Shown: piece after piece, positions 7,348-16,167 of the stretch
How the letters are laid out: each line of letters starts with the position of its first letter
Numbering within the stretch: position 1 is the stretch's first letter
Source of the DNA: Alistipes sp.
GTDB lineage: Bacteria; Bacteroidota; Bacteroidia; Bacteroidales; Rikenellaceae
DNA length: 64,000 nucleotides
Assembly (NCBI GenBank): GCA_017936685.1
Contig: JAGBFA010000001.1
Span: 1 to 64,000 of the forward strand
Reading direction: 5' to 3'
Made by a program: the position numbers and the translations under genes
Notes under the pieces: generated by a model
The model's input: only the letters and a program-made list of their open reading frames with translations
Database searches by the model: none
What the model was told of the DNA's origin: nothing

Positions 7348-8540
7348 TTCTTACGTGATATAACGTTTATTTTGCGCTGTATTACAAATGAATTGAATGC
7401 AATGATTGCGGCCGTAATGATGATGCCGGCCACGGCCGTAAAGGCAATGCCGCCATCTGCGATATCGGCCAGAGCAGTTGCTATTCTGGCTGTGTAGACA
7501 CCTCTTACCACATATACGATTACGATGCTTATGGCGAGTATCACCACATTGAGCGATGCCGTGAGTATGATGTATGGAGCTGCCACGCGGCGAGGGGTAT
7601 ATCCGAGCAACACGAGGTTTTCGAGTTTCTCGGTATTCTTCTGCAACAGCAGATAGATGCTCAATGTCAATATGTATATGGCCAGTATGCTGATTATCGC
7701 GCCAATAGCCACGATTATCGATACTATCAGTTTCAGTAGGAATCCTATCTTGCTGTTGTCCGACGAGTTGTTCTCCACATCGTAGCCTTTCTGCTGCAAA
7801 TAGGCGTTGATGCTCTCGTCGGCAGGGTTGGCGACCTCGACGATGAGCCGCGAGGTGATATCGGCCTGTCCCGTGGCGTAGCGGTCGTTGGCCCACTCCA
7901 TGAAGCTCATCGGCACCAGAATGGTGTTGAGACGGTTGGAGAATCCTGCCACGCGTCCCTTGAACTGCTCGCGCCGGTAGTTGCCGTATAGCGTTATGTC
8001 GAACGAGATACTCTCCAATATGCCTTCGGACAACTGCGGCAGACCTTGTGCCTGCGCGAATCCGAAATTATAGAGATTGAGATAGTTGCGCGGAACTATT
8101 ATGGGTATGGTCTGCGACTCGGGATCGAATGCCCACTGCTCGACATCGACGTCGATATAGCGGTCGGGCACCGATTCGAAGAACATGTCGGTCGAAACAC
8201 TCTTCGATCCAGTATTGAGACGGGCATAGACACCGTATTGCGATGCCTTGAATGCCCCGACGCTCTCGGCGAACGGTTGAGCGGCTATGTCGGCGATCTC
8301 CTCCTCGGAGAACTGCGCGGTGTTCTTGCCCATGAGCGAGCCGAGCTGCTTGATCGGCTTCGAGACTATGATATAGTCGTTGCCTATCAGTCCGTCTTTG
8401 CCCGAAAGGGTAGGCTCGATGTCGAGATATATCTGTATGCCGCAGAGAATGATCACCACGCCGACAAGGTTGGCGATGAAGAATCCGGCCAGCTGGCCGA
8501 CGCTTATGTGTCTGCGGAGAAGTTTCCAGATCAGTTTCAT
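7344..8540 (-). CDS. FtsX-like ABC transporter permease
   Basis: This 398-aa membrane protein follows the FtsX/MacB/LolE plan: one N-terminal membrane segment (around residues 20-40), a long extracytoplasmic domain of about 210 residues, then three C-terminal membrane segments (around 265-295, 315-340 and 365-385). Such permeases couple cytoplasmic ATP hydrolysis to work in the envelope, for example lipoprotein release or mechanotransmission. The adjacent ATPase gene overlaps by 4 nt and is the obvious partner. The upstream lipoprotein and SGNH hydrolase suggest an envelope role. The substrate is unknown. Confidence 0.8.
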   Translation of the reverse strand: MKLIWKLLRRHISVGQLAGFFIANLVGVVIILCGIQIYLDIEPTLSGKDGLIGNDYIIVSKPIKQLGSLMGKNTAQFSEEEIADIAAQPFAESVGAFKASQYGVYARLNTGSKSVSTDMFFESVPDRYIDVDVEQWAFDPESQTIPIIVPRNYLNLYNFGFAQAQGLPQLSEGILESISFDITLYGNYRREQFKGRVAGFSNRLNTILVPMSFMEWANDRYATGQADITSRLIVEVANPADESINAYLQQKGYDVENNSSDNSKIGFLLKLIVSIIVAIGAIISILAIYILTLSIYLLLQKNTEKLENLVLLGYTPRRVAAPYIILTASLNVVILAISIVIVYVVRGVYTARIATALADIADGGIAFTAVAGIIITAAIIAFNSFVIQRKINVISRKK

Positions 8541-9181
8541 AGGCTCAGAACTTTATCGTATTCCATATTGAGATGGCGGCCGATAGATGTGGCTATGATG
8601 CCTGCTCCCAGACGGCGTGCTTCACTCAATATGATATCGCGCATTATGTCGCCGTTGCGCTCGTCGAGGTGCGATATAGGCTCGTCCAACAGCAGGAAGT
8701 CGAAAGGCTGGCACAAGGCTCTTATGAGTGCCACGCGCTGCTGCTGGCCGTATGACATCTTGGCAACCGGCGTATTGCGCTTGTCGGCTATGCCGAGGGC
8801 ATCGAACCACCGCTCTATCGTCTCACGGCTCTGTGTGCGGGTTATCTGGTTCTTTATGCGAACATTCTCCATGGCTGTCAGCTCGGGAAACAGCCGCATC
8901 TCCTGAAACAAGATGCTCAGGTGGCTGCGGCGTATGCGGCTCCAATCCTCGGTGCCGAAGCGCGATATGTCGTCGTCGTCGAAGAGTATCGTGCCGCGAT
9001 AGTCGCCCCTCTGTCCGTAGAGATAGCTGCATAACGACGATTTGCCTTGTCCCGAGGCCGCCTCCACAAGATATGTCCGGCCTTTTTCGAAGACGGTGCT
9101 GCTGTGCCAAATATCGGAGCGGAGATCCTCGCGCTGGGCGAAGATCTCCGGTACGACATCGTTGAGTGTGATATATTTCAC
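8537..9181 (-). CDS. ABC transporter ATP-binding protein (LolD/MacB-like) lacking the H-loop histidine
   Basis: This single ABC domain of 214 aa has Walker A ASGQGKSS with K47, a Q-loop near Q93 (ILFQE), a signature variant MSYGQQQRV around 142-150 and Walker B FLLLDEP with D166 and E167. The switch region reads IIATSIGRH (about 195-203), with serine and isoleucine where the usual TH(D) histidine is expected. The N-terminal 30 residues diverge from typical LolD. Loss of the histidine may slow hydrolysis or change its regulation. It overlaps the permease gene by 4 nt and follows the DUF4836 gene by 13 nt. Confidence 0.8.
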   Translation of the reverse strand: MKYITLNDVVPEIFAQREDLRSDIWHSSTVFEKGRTYLVEAASGQGKSSLCSYLYGQRGDYRGTILFDDDDISRFGTEDWSRIRRSHLSILFQEMRLFPELTAMENVRIKNQITRTQSRETIERWFDALGIADKRNTPVAKMSYGQQQRVALIRALCQPFDFLLLDEPISHLDERNGDIMRDIILSEARRLGAGIIATSIGRHLNMEYDKVLSL

Positions 9182-9194
9182 TGCTATACGGTGT

Positions 9195-10799
9195 TTATAA
9201 GACCCCGGTGATGTTGAAATTCTGCATTACAACAGGCAGTATCGTATCGACGATCTGTTTCAGTGCATTGTCGGTGCTATTGCGCAACACGATTTCGAAG
9301 ATGCTGCTTGCAATTTCCGTATCGCGCAGATATGCGTAGTCGAGCAGTCCCACGAGGTTGCGGGCTACGTCGCCTGCCTGACGGTCGTTGTAGACTTCGC
9401 GCCACATTGCGGTGTTGACCAGCGGATCGGCGAATATCTCGCGGAGGTTGGCTGCCAAGAAGTATTTGGCTCCGGCGATCTCCTTTACCCATACGGCACT
9501 CTCTGCCGAGGGAGATACGGGAGCGGGCACGCCCTCTGTCGAGGCGTAAAGCATCGAACCCTGCTGGCCGAAGTAGGCTGTAACATCGCCTATATCGGCG
9601 CGGTAGCTGTTCTCGCCGGTCTGCTCTACTACGTCGCCCAACATGCCGCGGTACTGCTCGAACAGCGAAATGACAGAGTCGTTGACAACGGTCATCATGA
9701 CAGAGGCCTTTACGTCGGCATCGCCGTTGCTGTTGCCGATGCCGTTGAGAGCCATCGTGACATCACCGTCGAAACTTTCGAATATATCCTTTGCCAATTT
9801 CATAGACTCCTCCCATGTCTCCTCCGATCCATACTCTTTCATCTGTTCGAGTTGGTTTTGTACAGCAGGCATACTCATCGTTATATCCCATATGTTCTTG
9901 CCATTGAAATAACCGCTCATTACGGCGTATGTGTCGGCAGGCAGATATTTGAGATATTCGTTGGTTACATTGTGCGAGTAGAACGATTCGTATTTTGCCA
10001 AGGTTTCGTCGCTAAGACCGAGAATCGCGCAATTGAGAGCTATGCGGCCGGGCTTGAACGTCAGTCCGCAAATCATGCCGTCGCCCATAAACTCCATGTT
10101 GTCGCCGTACATTTCGCAGGCCTCTCTGAAATTATAATCGCTCTTGGCAAGATCCACGAGTTTTTTACTGTCGAGATATACTGCTGCATCGTAGCCCTTG
10201 AATTCGGGCAGTGCCGTTGCACGGGGAGTATATGCGGCCTTCAATGTGCTGATCGCCAGCTGGCGGCAGTCGATATCGTAGCCTCCTGCAATGACGATAG
10301 CGGCATCGTTGTAGGCTACGCACACCTCCTCCTCCGACAGCAGGATAGTGCAGCCGTCGGTATTCTCCACTTTGAGTTCGGCACCGTTGTCATTGGCCAT
10401 GGCTACGAGTTTGTCGAACTTGCTCTTGTCGCTCACCTTGGCGATGACCACTACCTCGGCCTCGTCTGCCTGGGGCTGCACCGTTACGGCCGCATAGATA
10501 GGCTCGGTGGTGGCTATGCCCGAATTGTCCAGATCGAGTGCTACGCTCTTGGCGAAATCGGCATTATCCTTTCCGGCCATATTTACCGCCTGATTGGCTG
10601 CTAGTTCGCGAAACGGCTTGATCTGGTCGAGAAGTCCCGACTTCTGCATCATCTGGTAACCGTCGATATAGACGATTGCCGTGGCATCTTCGGGAACGGC
10701 GTTGAGATAGTCGCCGTTGCCGGCTTTCTCTTTCGAACAAGCCATAACCATCGTTACAGCCATTGCGACTGCTGAGAGCCGCGTGAAAAACCTTTTCAT
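9195..10799 (-). CDS. DUF4836 family lipoprotein
   Basis: This 534-aa protein has an N-terminal lipoprotein signal ending in the lipobox VMAC (cysteine near residue 21), followed by a long ectodomain opening with YLNAVPEDATAIVYID. That opening and the overall length match the Bacteroidota DUF4836 family, whose function is unknown. The protein is probably anchored in the envelope. It sits between the SGNH hydrolase gene (12 nt gap) and the ABC ATPase gene (13 nt gap), so it may be the envelope partner of the FtsX-like transporter. No enzymatic motif was seen. Confidence 0.75.
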   Translation of the reverse strand: MKRFFTRLSAVAMAVTMVMACSKEKAGNGDYLNAVPEDATAIVYIDGYQMMQKSGLLDQIKPFRELAANQAVNMAGKDNADFAKSVALDLDNSGIATTEPIYAAVTVQPQADEAEVVVIAKVSDKSKFDKLVAMANDNGAELKVENTDGCTILLSEEEVCVAYNDAAIVIAGGYDIDCRQLAISTLKAAYTPRATALPEFKGYDAAVYLDSKKLVDLAKSDYNFREACEMYGDNMEFMGDGMICGLTFKPGRIALNCAILGLSDETLAKYESFYSHNVTNEYLKYLPADTYAVMSGYFNGKNIWDITMSMPAVQNQLEQMKEYGSEETWEESMKLAKDIFESFDGDVTMALNGIGNSNGDADVKASVMMTVVNDSVISLFEQYRGMLGDVVEQTGENSYRADIGDVTAYFGQQGSMLYASTEGVPAPVSPSAESAVWVKEIAGAKYFLAANLREIFADPLVNTAMWREVYNDRQAGDVARNLVGLLDYAYLRDTEIASSIFEIVLRNSTDNALKQIVDTILPVVMQNFNITGVL

Positions 10800-10811
10800 C
10801 GTTTAGATATT

Positions 10812-11507
10812 TTAGTTGTTATACTTATCGTTCAATACTGTGTTTATCGCCTCGGCGGCAAGCGGTTCCATCACGGTGCGATAGCACTCCGCATTGGGGT
10901 GGCACGTATCGTGGCTCCACTTCTCGGGTATGCCGCCGTCGGCATCGGCCAGATGCGGATAGTAATCGAGATAGTATATGCCGTTGTCGATGGCGTACCG
11001 GCGAATCATGTCGTTCAGCTCTAACACCTTTTGTGCCGGATCGATCTCGGGTCTCCACGCAAAGCGGCTTACCGGAGGTATGGAGCAGAGTATCACCTCG
11101 ATGCCGTTGGCGTGAGCCAGCTGGCACATGGATATGATGTTGCCCAGTGTATTTTCAGGCTTTATGAACCCGTTGTTTTGAGCTATGTCGTTGGTGCCGG
11201 CCATGATGAGTACCACCGCAGGGTGCAGGTCGATGACGTCGCGGCGGAAACGAACGAGCATCTCGCTGGTGGTCTGCCCGCTAATACCGCGGCCGAGAAA
11301 TCCGTTGAGATCGAAGAACCCGGGATCGTATTTGTACCAGTGGTCGGTGATCGAATCGCCCATGAAGATTGCGCGCACGGGTGTCTGTATCTCTCGGTTG
11401 GCTTGTTCGTAGCGTCCGAATTTCGCCCAATCAGTATTCGGTTGAGCGATGAGCGGCATGACGAGCAGTGTCAGCACTACGGTCGCAAGATATCGTTTAA
11501 GTATCAT
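10812..11507 (-). CDS. Secreted SGNH/GDSL hydrolase
   Basis: This 231-aa esterase-type hydrolase has an N-terminal signal peptide (about residues 1-21, ending LIAQ). All four SGNH blocks are visible: GDSIT with nucleophile S52, the glycine in GRGISGQTT, N106 in AGTNDI, and D200/H203 in DTCHPN. It resembles the platelet-activating-factor acetylhydrolase-like subgroup that removes acyl or acetyl groups from lipids or glycans; the substrate is unknown. It is the first gene of the six-gene minus-strand run, with a promoter at 11533-11563. Confidence 0.85.
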   Translation of the reverse strand: MILKRYLATVVLTLLVMPLIAQPNTDWAKFGRYEQANREIQTPVRAIFMGDSITDHWYKYDPGFFDLNGFLGRGISGQTTSEMLVRFRRDVIDLHPAVVLIMAGTNDIAQNNGFIKPENTLGNIISMCQLAHANGIEVILCSIPPVSRFAWRPEIDPAQKVLELNDMIRRYAIDNGIYYLDYYPHLADADGGIPEKWSHDTCHPNAECYRTVMEPLAAEAINTVLNDKYNN

Positions 11508-11532
11508 CTGCGCTACACGATTTTAACGACAA

Positions 11533-11563
11533 CAAAGGTATGACATATTTTACAGATATGCAA
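11533..11563 (-). promoter_or_regulatory. Promoter of the SGNH hydrolase/ABC operon
   Basis: On the minus strand, TTG (11561-11563), a 20-bp spacer and TACCTTTG (11533-11540), placed about 20 nt before the ATG at 11507. Confidence 0.75.
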
Positions 11564-11600
11564 TTTTTGATCTCTTTTTTACAATAGGTAATAATACTTA

Positions 11601-11631
11601 TTGTCGAACCGTGAAAAATATTGTAAATTTG
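11601..11631 (+). promoter_or_regulatory. Promoter of the cysteate-synthase-like gene
   Basis: TTG (11601-11603), a 20-bp spacer and TAAATTTG (11624-11631). The predicted start near 11637 excludes the upstream in-frame GTG at 11611 and supports the ATG at 11665. Confidence 0.75.
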
Positions 11632-11664
11632 CATGTTTTATTGAAAAGCAAATCTAAACCAAAT

Positions 11665-12960
11665 ATGAAGAGTATAAAACCTACACAGTACACGTTGAAG
11701 TGTGTGGCCACAGGCCGCGAGTTCGCCGACGAAGGCTGGACACTCGACGATCCGCGATGCGACGTGCCGTCGTTAGTGCGCACCTCTTATGCCGTCAAGC
11801 AGATCGATGTGCGTCCGGACGACTACGGATTCTACAAGTTCTGCGACTGGCTTCCGATAAATCGCATGTTGGAGGGGTCGTCGGCTCCCGTGACATACAA
11901 GAGCGAGAAGCTCGCCGCACGACTGGGGCTGAACAATCTCTACATTACATTCAACGGTTACTGGCCGTCGAAGGGTGTCGCGATGAGCACCTGCTCGTTC
12001 AAGGAGACCGAGGCATACAGCGTATGTGCACGCATCGACCCGAACAAATCCGACAAGGTGCTGGTGGTGGCATCGGCCGGCAATACGGCCCGCGCTTTCG
12101 CCAAGGTATGTTCGGACAACAACATTCCGCTGCTGCTGTCGGTGCCGTCGGACAACCTCTCGGCATTGTGGTTCGAGAAGCCGCTCAACAAGTGTGTCAA
12201 GCTGATTGCCTGCGAAAAGGGCGGAGACTATTTCGATGCGATCAACCTGAGTAACATTGCACTGAAATCGCCGCGGTTCTATGCCGAGGGCGGTGCCAAG
12301 AATGTGGCTCGCCGCGACGGTATGGCCACTACGGTGCTCTCGGCCGTGACGACCATAGGACGCATTCCCGACTACTATTTCCAGGCTGTGGGCAGCGGTA
12401 CGGGCGCAATCGCCGCATGGGAGGCCAACATGCGACTGATAGAGGACGGACGTTTCGGCAGCAACCTGATGAAACTTATCGTATCGCAGAATGCTCCGTT
12501 CGTGCCGATGTACGACGCATGGCGTGTGGATTCGCGCGAGATGCTGCCGTATGCCGCCACGAAGGCTCGCCGCGATGCCGAGTTGATCGATGCCAAGGTG
12601 CTGTCAAACCGCAAGCCGCCTTATTCGTTGGCCGGAGGATTGTACGATGCGCTGAAAGCTACCGGCGGCGACGTGATGGTGGCCACCAATGCCCAGTTGC
12701 GCCGTGCGGCACGGCTCTTCTTCGAAACCGAGGGCGTGGATATATATTCCGCTCCCGCCGTGGCGTTGGCTTCGCTTATAAAGATGGTCGACGAAGGACG
12801 CATCGACCGCGACGCATGCATTATGCTGAACATTACCGGAGGCGGCGAGCGTGCAATGATGGCCGACAAGGAGGTATGGTATCTCAAACCCGATCATGTA
12901 TTCCCGTTGACCCCCGATGCCGACGATGTCATTGCAAAAGCCGAGGCTTTATTCGAATAG
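11665..12960 (+). CDS. Cysteate synthase-like PLP enzyme (threonine synthase relative)
   Basis: A fold-type II PLP enzyme of 431 aa. The PLP lysine is K113 in STCSFKETEAY; a phosphate-binding loop VGSGTGAIAAWE and the motif ASAGNTARAF follow. The phrases DWLPINR, PVTYKSE, FNGYWP and CSFKE are, as I recall, characteristic of cysteate synthase rather than threonine synthase, which usually reads SxKDR. Cysteate synthase condenses O-phosphoserine with sulfite to L-cysteate, the head-group precursor of sulfonolipids made by Alistipes relatives. The start is set by the promoter at 11601-11631. It is followed 3 nt later by manA, which has no obvious link to cysteate. Threonine synthase remains the fallback call. 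Confidence 0.72.
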   Translation: MKSIKPTQYTLKCVATGREFADEGWTLDDPRCDVPSLVRTSYAVKQIDVRPDDYGFYKFCDWLPINRMLEGSSAPVTYKSEKLAARLGLNNLYITFNGYWPSKGVAMSTCSFKETEAYSVCARIDPNKSDKVLVVASAGNTARAFAKVCSDNNIPLLLSVPSDNLSALWFEKPLNKCVKLIACEKGGDYFDAINLSNIALKSPRFYAEGGAKNVARRDGMATTVLSAVTTIGRIPDYYFQAVGSGTGAIAAWEANMRLIEDGRFGSNLMKLIVSQNAPFVPMYDAWRVDSREMLPYAATKARRDAELIDAKVLSNRKPPYSLAGGLYDALKATGGDVMVATNAQLRRAARLFFETEGVDIYSAPAVALASLIKMVDEGRIDRDACIMLNITGGGERAMMADKEVWYLKPDHVFPLTPDADDVIAKAEALFE

Positions 12961-12963
12961 ACG

Positions 12964-13944
12964 ATGTTGTATCCTATAAAATTCAGACCGCGCATTAAGG
13001 AGCGCATCTGGGGCGGTCATGCCATAGCCGCTAAAAAGGGCAAGGCTGCCGGCCGGCTTGCAGCCGACAAACTCTACGGCGAGAGCTGGGACATATCCTC
13101 CGTCGCGGGCGACGTGTCGGTCGTATCCAACGGCTTTCTGAAAGGCAACAACCTCGAAGAGATCATTGAGGTGTATATGGGCGATTTGGTGGGTGACAAG
13201 GTCTTCGAGCGGTTCGGACTCGAATTTCCGCTGTTGATAAAGTATCTCGACTGCAACGACGTGCTCTCAGTGCAGGTGCACCCCGACGACGAACTGGCTG
13301 CCGAACGACACAACTCCTACGGCAAGACCGAGATGTGGTATGTGGTGGATTGCAAGCCGGGCGCGGCGTTGTATATCGGTTTCAAAGACCGCAATATCAC
13401 GCGTGAAGAGTATATCGATGCCGTGGCCAAATCTACGCTGCCCGAGCTGTTGAACCGTGTGGAGGTGAAGCCGGGCGACGTGTTCTTCATTCCGGCCGGT
13501 GTGGTGCATGCCCTCGGCGCAGGAATCGAGGTGGTGGAGATTCAGCAGACCTCGGACGTGACATACCGCATATACGACTGGGACCGTGTCGATGCTTCGG
13601 GCCGATCGCGCGAGTTGCACACGGCTCTTGCGGTCGATGCCATCGACTTCTCGATCGATGCCGGCCAGTTGCACAAGAGATACGAGCCAGTGTCAAACGG
13701 CAGAGTGCAGGTGGTCGCATGCGACTATTTCAAGACTGCGGTCATAGATATTGCCGATCGTCTTGAAATCGACCGCTCGGAGGAGGATTCGTTTGCTGTC
13801 TACATGTGCATAAGCGGCGAGGCGGAGATCGCCATTGCCGGCGGCAGCGAGCGTTTGACGGCCGGTGATGTGGTGCTGATTCCGGCCGAAGCCGAGGAGG
13901 TGGTCGTAACCGGCCGCGGACGACTGATAGAGACATCTATGTAG
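12964..13944 (+). CDS. manA: Mannose-6-phosphate isomerase, class I
   Basis: This enzyme interconverts mannose 6-phosphate and fructose 6-phosphate, feeding GDP-mannose synthesis or mannose use. At 326 aa it is the short bacterial form with two cupin halves. The metal site is visible: H106 in VQVHPDDEL, E123 in GKTEMWY and H182 in AGVVHALG. The gene starts 3 nt after the cysteate-synthase-like gene, so the two are co-transcribed; a terminator follows at 13981. Confidence 0.9.
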   Translation: MLYPIKFRPRIKERIWGGHAIAAKKGKAAGRLAADKLYGESWDISSVAGDVSVVSNGFLKGNNLEEIIEVYMGDLVGDKVFERFGLEFPLLIKYLDCNDVLSVQVHPDDELAAERHNSYGKTEMWYVVDCKPGAALYIGFKDRNITREEYIDAVAKSTLPELLNRVEVKPGDVFFIPAGVVHALGAGIEVVEIQQTSDVTYRIYDWDRVDASGRSRELHTALAVDAIDFSIDAGQLHKRYEPVSNGRVQVVACDYFKTAVIDIADRLEIDRSEEDSFAVYMCISGEAEIAIAGGSERLTAGDVVLIPAEAEEVVVTGRGRLIETSM

Positions 13945-13980
13945 GGAGTTGCGCAAAAAATTGTAAGTAAAAGAATATGA

Positions 13981-14012
13981 AGCGTCGGGACTTGTGTCCT
14001 GACGCTTTTTTT
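13981..14012 (+). terminator. Rho-independent terminator after manA
   Basis: An 11-bp stem (AGCGTCGGGAC with GTCCTGACGCT, one wobble), a short loop and a run of seven T residues. Confidence 0.85.
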
Positions 14013-14081
14013 CGCAGGTCGGGTATTGTTTTTGCATGGACGGGCATTGCAATTTATGTATGACTTGTTAAAATAGATGTT

Positions 14082-14330
14082 ATGTTTTTTCTTTGGTATT
14101 TGCTGATCGGTCTGGTCTCGGGTTGGATTGCCAATGTCATTGTGCGCGGCAGCGGCTCTGGGCTTATAGTGAATCTTATTGTCGGCATTATCGGCGGTTT
14201 TCTCGGCGGCTGGATCTTCTCGTGGTTCGGCGTCGTAGCCATAGGTACGTTCGGTAATGTTCTTTGTTCGATTGCCGGAGCCGTCGTGCTGCTGTGGATA
14301 GCGGCATTGGTTCGTCCCGACAAAAAATGA
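14082..14330 (+). CDS. GlsB/YeaQ/YmgE family stress membrane protein
   Basis: A very small membrane protein of 82 aa with three hydrophobic segments separated by glycine-rich turns (GLVSGWIANVI, GIIGGFLGGWIF, GAVVLLWIAALV). This is the pattern of the transglycosylase-associated protein family, whose members are often induced by stress. Despite the family name there is no catalytic motif. It lies 7 nt upstream of the AspT-like transporter gene and may be co-expressed with it. Confidence 0.8.
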   Translation: MFFLWYLLIGLVSGWIANVIVRGSGSGLIVNLIVGIIGGFLGGWIFSWFGVVAIGTFGNVLCSIAGAVVLLWIAALVRPDKK

Positions 14331-14337
14331 TGAGGGT

Positions 14338-16038
14338 ATGTTTACCGATGTCGATTTTCTGGATTTCATACGCAATAATCCGTCGATAGCCGTATTCTTT
14401 ACGCTTGCTGTGGGTTTCATGCTCGGCAAGCTGCGCATAAAGAGTTTTTCGCTGGGTTCGGTGACGAGCGTATTGCTGGTCGGCGTAGTGGTAGGACAGC
14501 TCGATATAACTATAAACGAACCTGCCAAGACCTTGTTTTTCCTGCTGTTCCTGTTTGCGATAGGCTATTCGGTCGGTCCTCAATTCTTTCGGGGACTGCA
14601 TAGCGACGGTCTGCCGCAGGTGGGCTTCGCCGTGTTGCAATGCCTGTTCAGTCTGGGTGCAGTATGGCTGTGTGCCGTGGTTATGGGGTACGATGTCTCG
14701 CAGGCGGCCGGTCTGCTGGCAGGTTCTCAGACCATGTCGGCGGCCCTCGGTGCGGCGAGCGATACGATGCAGCAGCTCTCCTCTTCTGCTGCGGACATGA
14801 GTTCTATGTCGGTGTGTTATGCGGTGACCTATATATTCGGTACGGCCGGATCGGCATGGATCATCAGTTGGCTCGGACCCAAGATGCTCGGCGGAGTGGA
14901 CAAGGTGCGTGCCGATGCGCGTGCATTGGAGCAGAAGTTAGGCCGCGACATGACACTGACGCCCGGGTTCGACCCTGCGGCGCGGGCGATAGTATTCCGT
15001 GCGTTCAGTGCCGACAACGAGTGGTTCGAAGGTCGTCATACGGTGCGCGAGTTCGAGCAGATGATGGCCTCGCAGCAGAGGCGCATCTTCGTGGAGCGCA
15101 TACGCCATCGCGGCGTGGTGCACGATGCCGAACCGCGCATGCGCATATCGCGCGGCGATATTTTAGTGGTGAGCGGCCGCCGCCGTTTCGTCATCGAGGA
15201 GGAGACGTGGATAGGTCATGAGGTGGAAGATGCCGATCTGATCAATTTTCCGGTCATGACGCTGCCCGTAGTGGTCAACCGCCGCGGTGCGGCAGGCAAA
15301 CGCATCGACGAACTTTTGGGACAGGAGTATATGCACGGCGTGGGCATACGATCCCTGACGCGTGCCAATGTCGCCATACCGGCATACGGCGGCACTCGTC
15401 TCGATGTGGGCGATAGGGTGGAGCTGATCGGCATACGCAGCGATGTGGAGAGTGCGGCTCACAACGTAGGTTTTCGCGACATGCCCACCGAGAAGAGCTC
15501 TATATCGCTCATAGGAGCCGCCATAATGCTCGGCGGATTGATATTCGGCTGGGTGCTGGCAACGCGCATCGGAGCCATACCTTTGAGTCTCACGGTCAGC
15601 GGAGGCGTGCTTATCGCCGGATTGATCTGCGGCTGGCTGCGCTCGCGCAAACCCGGTCTGGGTGTCATTCCCGAGCCAGCGGTGTGGCTGATGAACAATC
15701 TCGGCCTCAATACGTTCATAGCCATTGTCGGCATCTCTACCGGCCCGAGCTTCATATCGGGGTTCCAGCAGGTGGGCTGGACTCTGCTGTTGGTGGGTAT
15801 AGTCGCCACTTCGCTGCCGCTTATCATGGGTGTTTTGACCGGACGCTATCTGTTCAAGTTCAATTCTGCCCTGACACTGGGCTGTACGGCCGGTGCGCGC
15901 ACGACCACGGCCGCACTCGGAGCGGTGGAGGAGGTGCTCGACAGCAATGTGCCGGCCATGGGCTATACGATAACATACGCTGTCGGCAACACGCTGCTGA
16001 TAATCTGGGGCGTGGTGATAGTTCTTCTTATGGCCTGA
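14338..16038 (+). CDS. AspT/YidE/YbjL-like transporter with RCK_C domains
   Basis: This 566-aa inner-membrane protein is of the aspartate:alanine exchanger type. Two membrane halves repeat each other (GYSVGPQFF near residue 80 and GISTGPSFI near 465) and flank a central soluble section (about 190-380) with two TrkA-C/RCK_C-like domains. The latter contain GDILVVSGRRR and DVGDRVELIG, which may sense ligands. Family members exchange C4 dicarboxylates or amino acids; the substrate here is not determined. The gene follows the small GlsB-like gene by 7 nt and is closed by a terminator. Confidence 0.82.
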   Translation: MFTDVDFLDFIRNNPSIAVFFTLAVGFMLGKLRIKSFSLGSVTSVLLVGVVVGQLDITINEPAKTLFFLLFLFAIGYSVGPQFFRGLHSDGLPQVGFAVLQCLFSLGAVWLCAVVMGYDVSQAAGLLAGSQTMSAALGAASDTMQQLSSSAADMSSMSVCYAVTYIFGTAGSAWIISWLGPKMLGGVDKVRADARALEQKLGRDMTLTPGFDPAARAIVFRAFSADNEWFEGRHTVREFEQMMASQQRRIFVERIRHRGVVHDAEPRMRISRGDILVVSGRRRFVIEEETWIGHEVEDADLINFPVMTLPVVVNRRGAAGKRIDELLGQEYMHGVGIRSLTRANVAIPAYGGTRLDVGDRVELIGIRSDVESAAHNVGFRDMPTEKSSISLIGAAIMLGGLIFGWVLATRIGAIPLSLTVSGGVLIAGLICGWLRSRKPGLGVIPEPAVWLMNNLGLNTFIAIVGISTGPSFISGFQQVGWTLLLVGIVATSLPLIMGVLTGRYLFKFNSALTLGCTAGARTTTAALGAVEEVLDSNVPAMGYTITYAVGNTLLIIWGVVIVLLMA

Positions 16039-16062
16039 GATGAACCGAGGTTTGAAGAGTCG

Positions 16063-16098
16063 AAAAATACCGCAATTCTGAAATTGTGGTATTTTTTT
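16063..16098 (+). terminator. Rho-independent terminator
   Basis: AAATACCGCAATT and AAATTGTGGTATTT form an AT-rich stem around CTG, followed by a T-run. The preceding A-run means it could also work on the other strand. Confidence 0.7.
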
Positions 16099-16135
16099 GT
16101 GCGATTATGGTAAGTGTGTTCTGAAAATGATTCAT

Positions 16136-16143
16136 TATCTTTG
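16136..16143 (+). promoter_or_regulatory. -7 element for the polyferredoxin/Tat operon
   Basis: TATCTTTG matches TAnnTTTG and lies about 25 nt before the ATG at 16168. No good -33 TTTG is seen at the right distance, so an activator may be needed. Confidence 0.5.
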
Positions 16144-16167
16144 TCAACGAATTAAACTGTTCGGAAT

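Noticed and set aside
11611..11664. 18-residue N-terminal extension of the cysteate-synthase-like protein
   Set aside because: It begins inside the promoter, so it could not be in the transcript.
11665..12960. Plain threonine synthase
   Set aside because: The PLP-lysine motif and several phrases fit cysteate synthase better; kept as alternative only.
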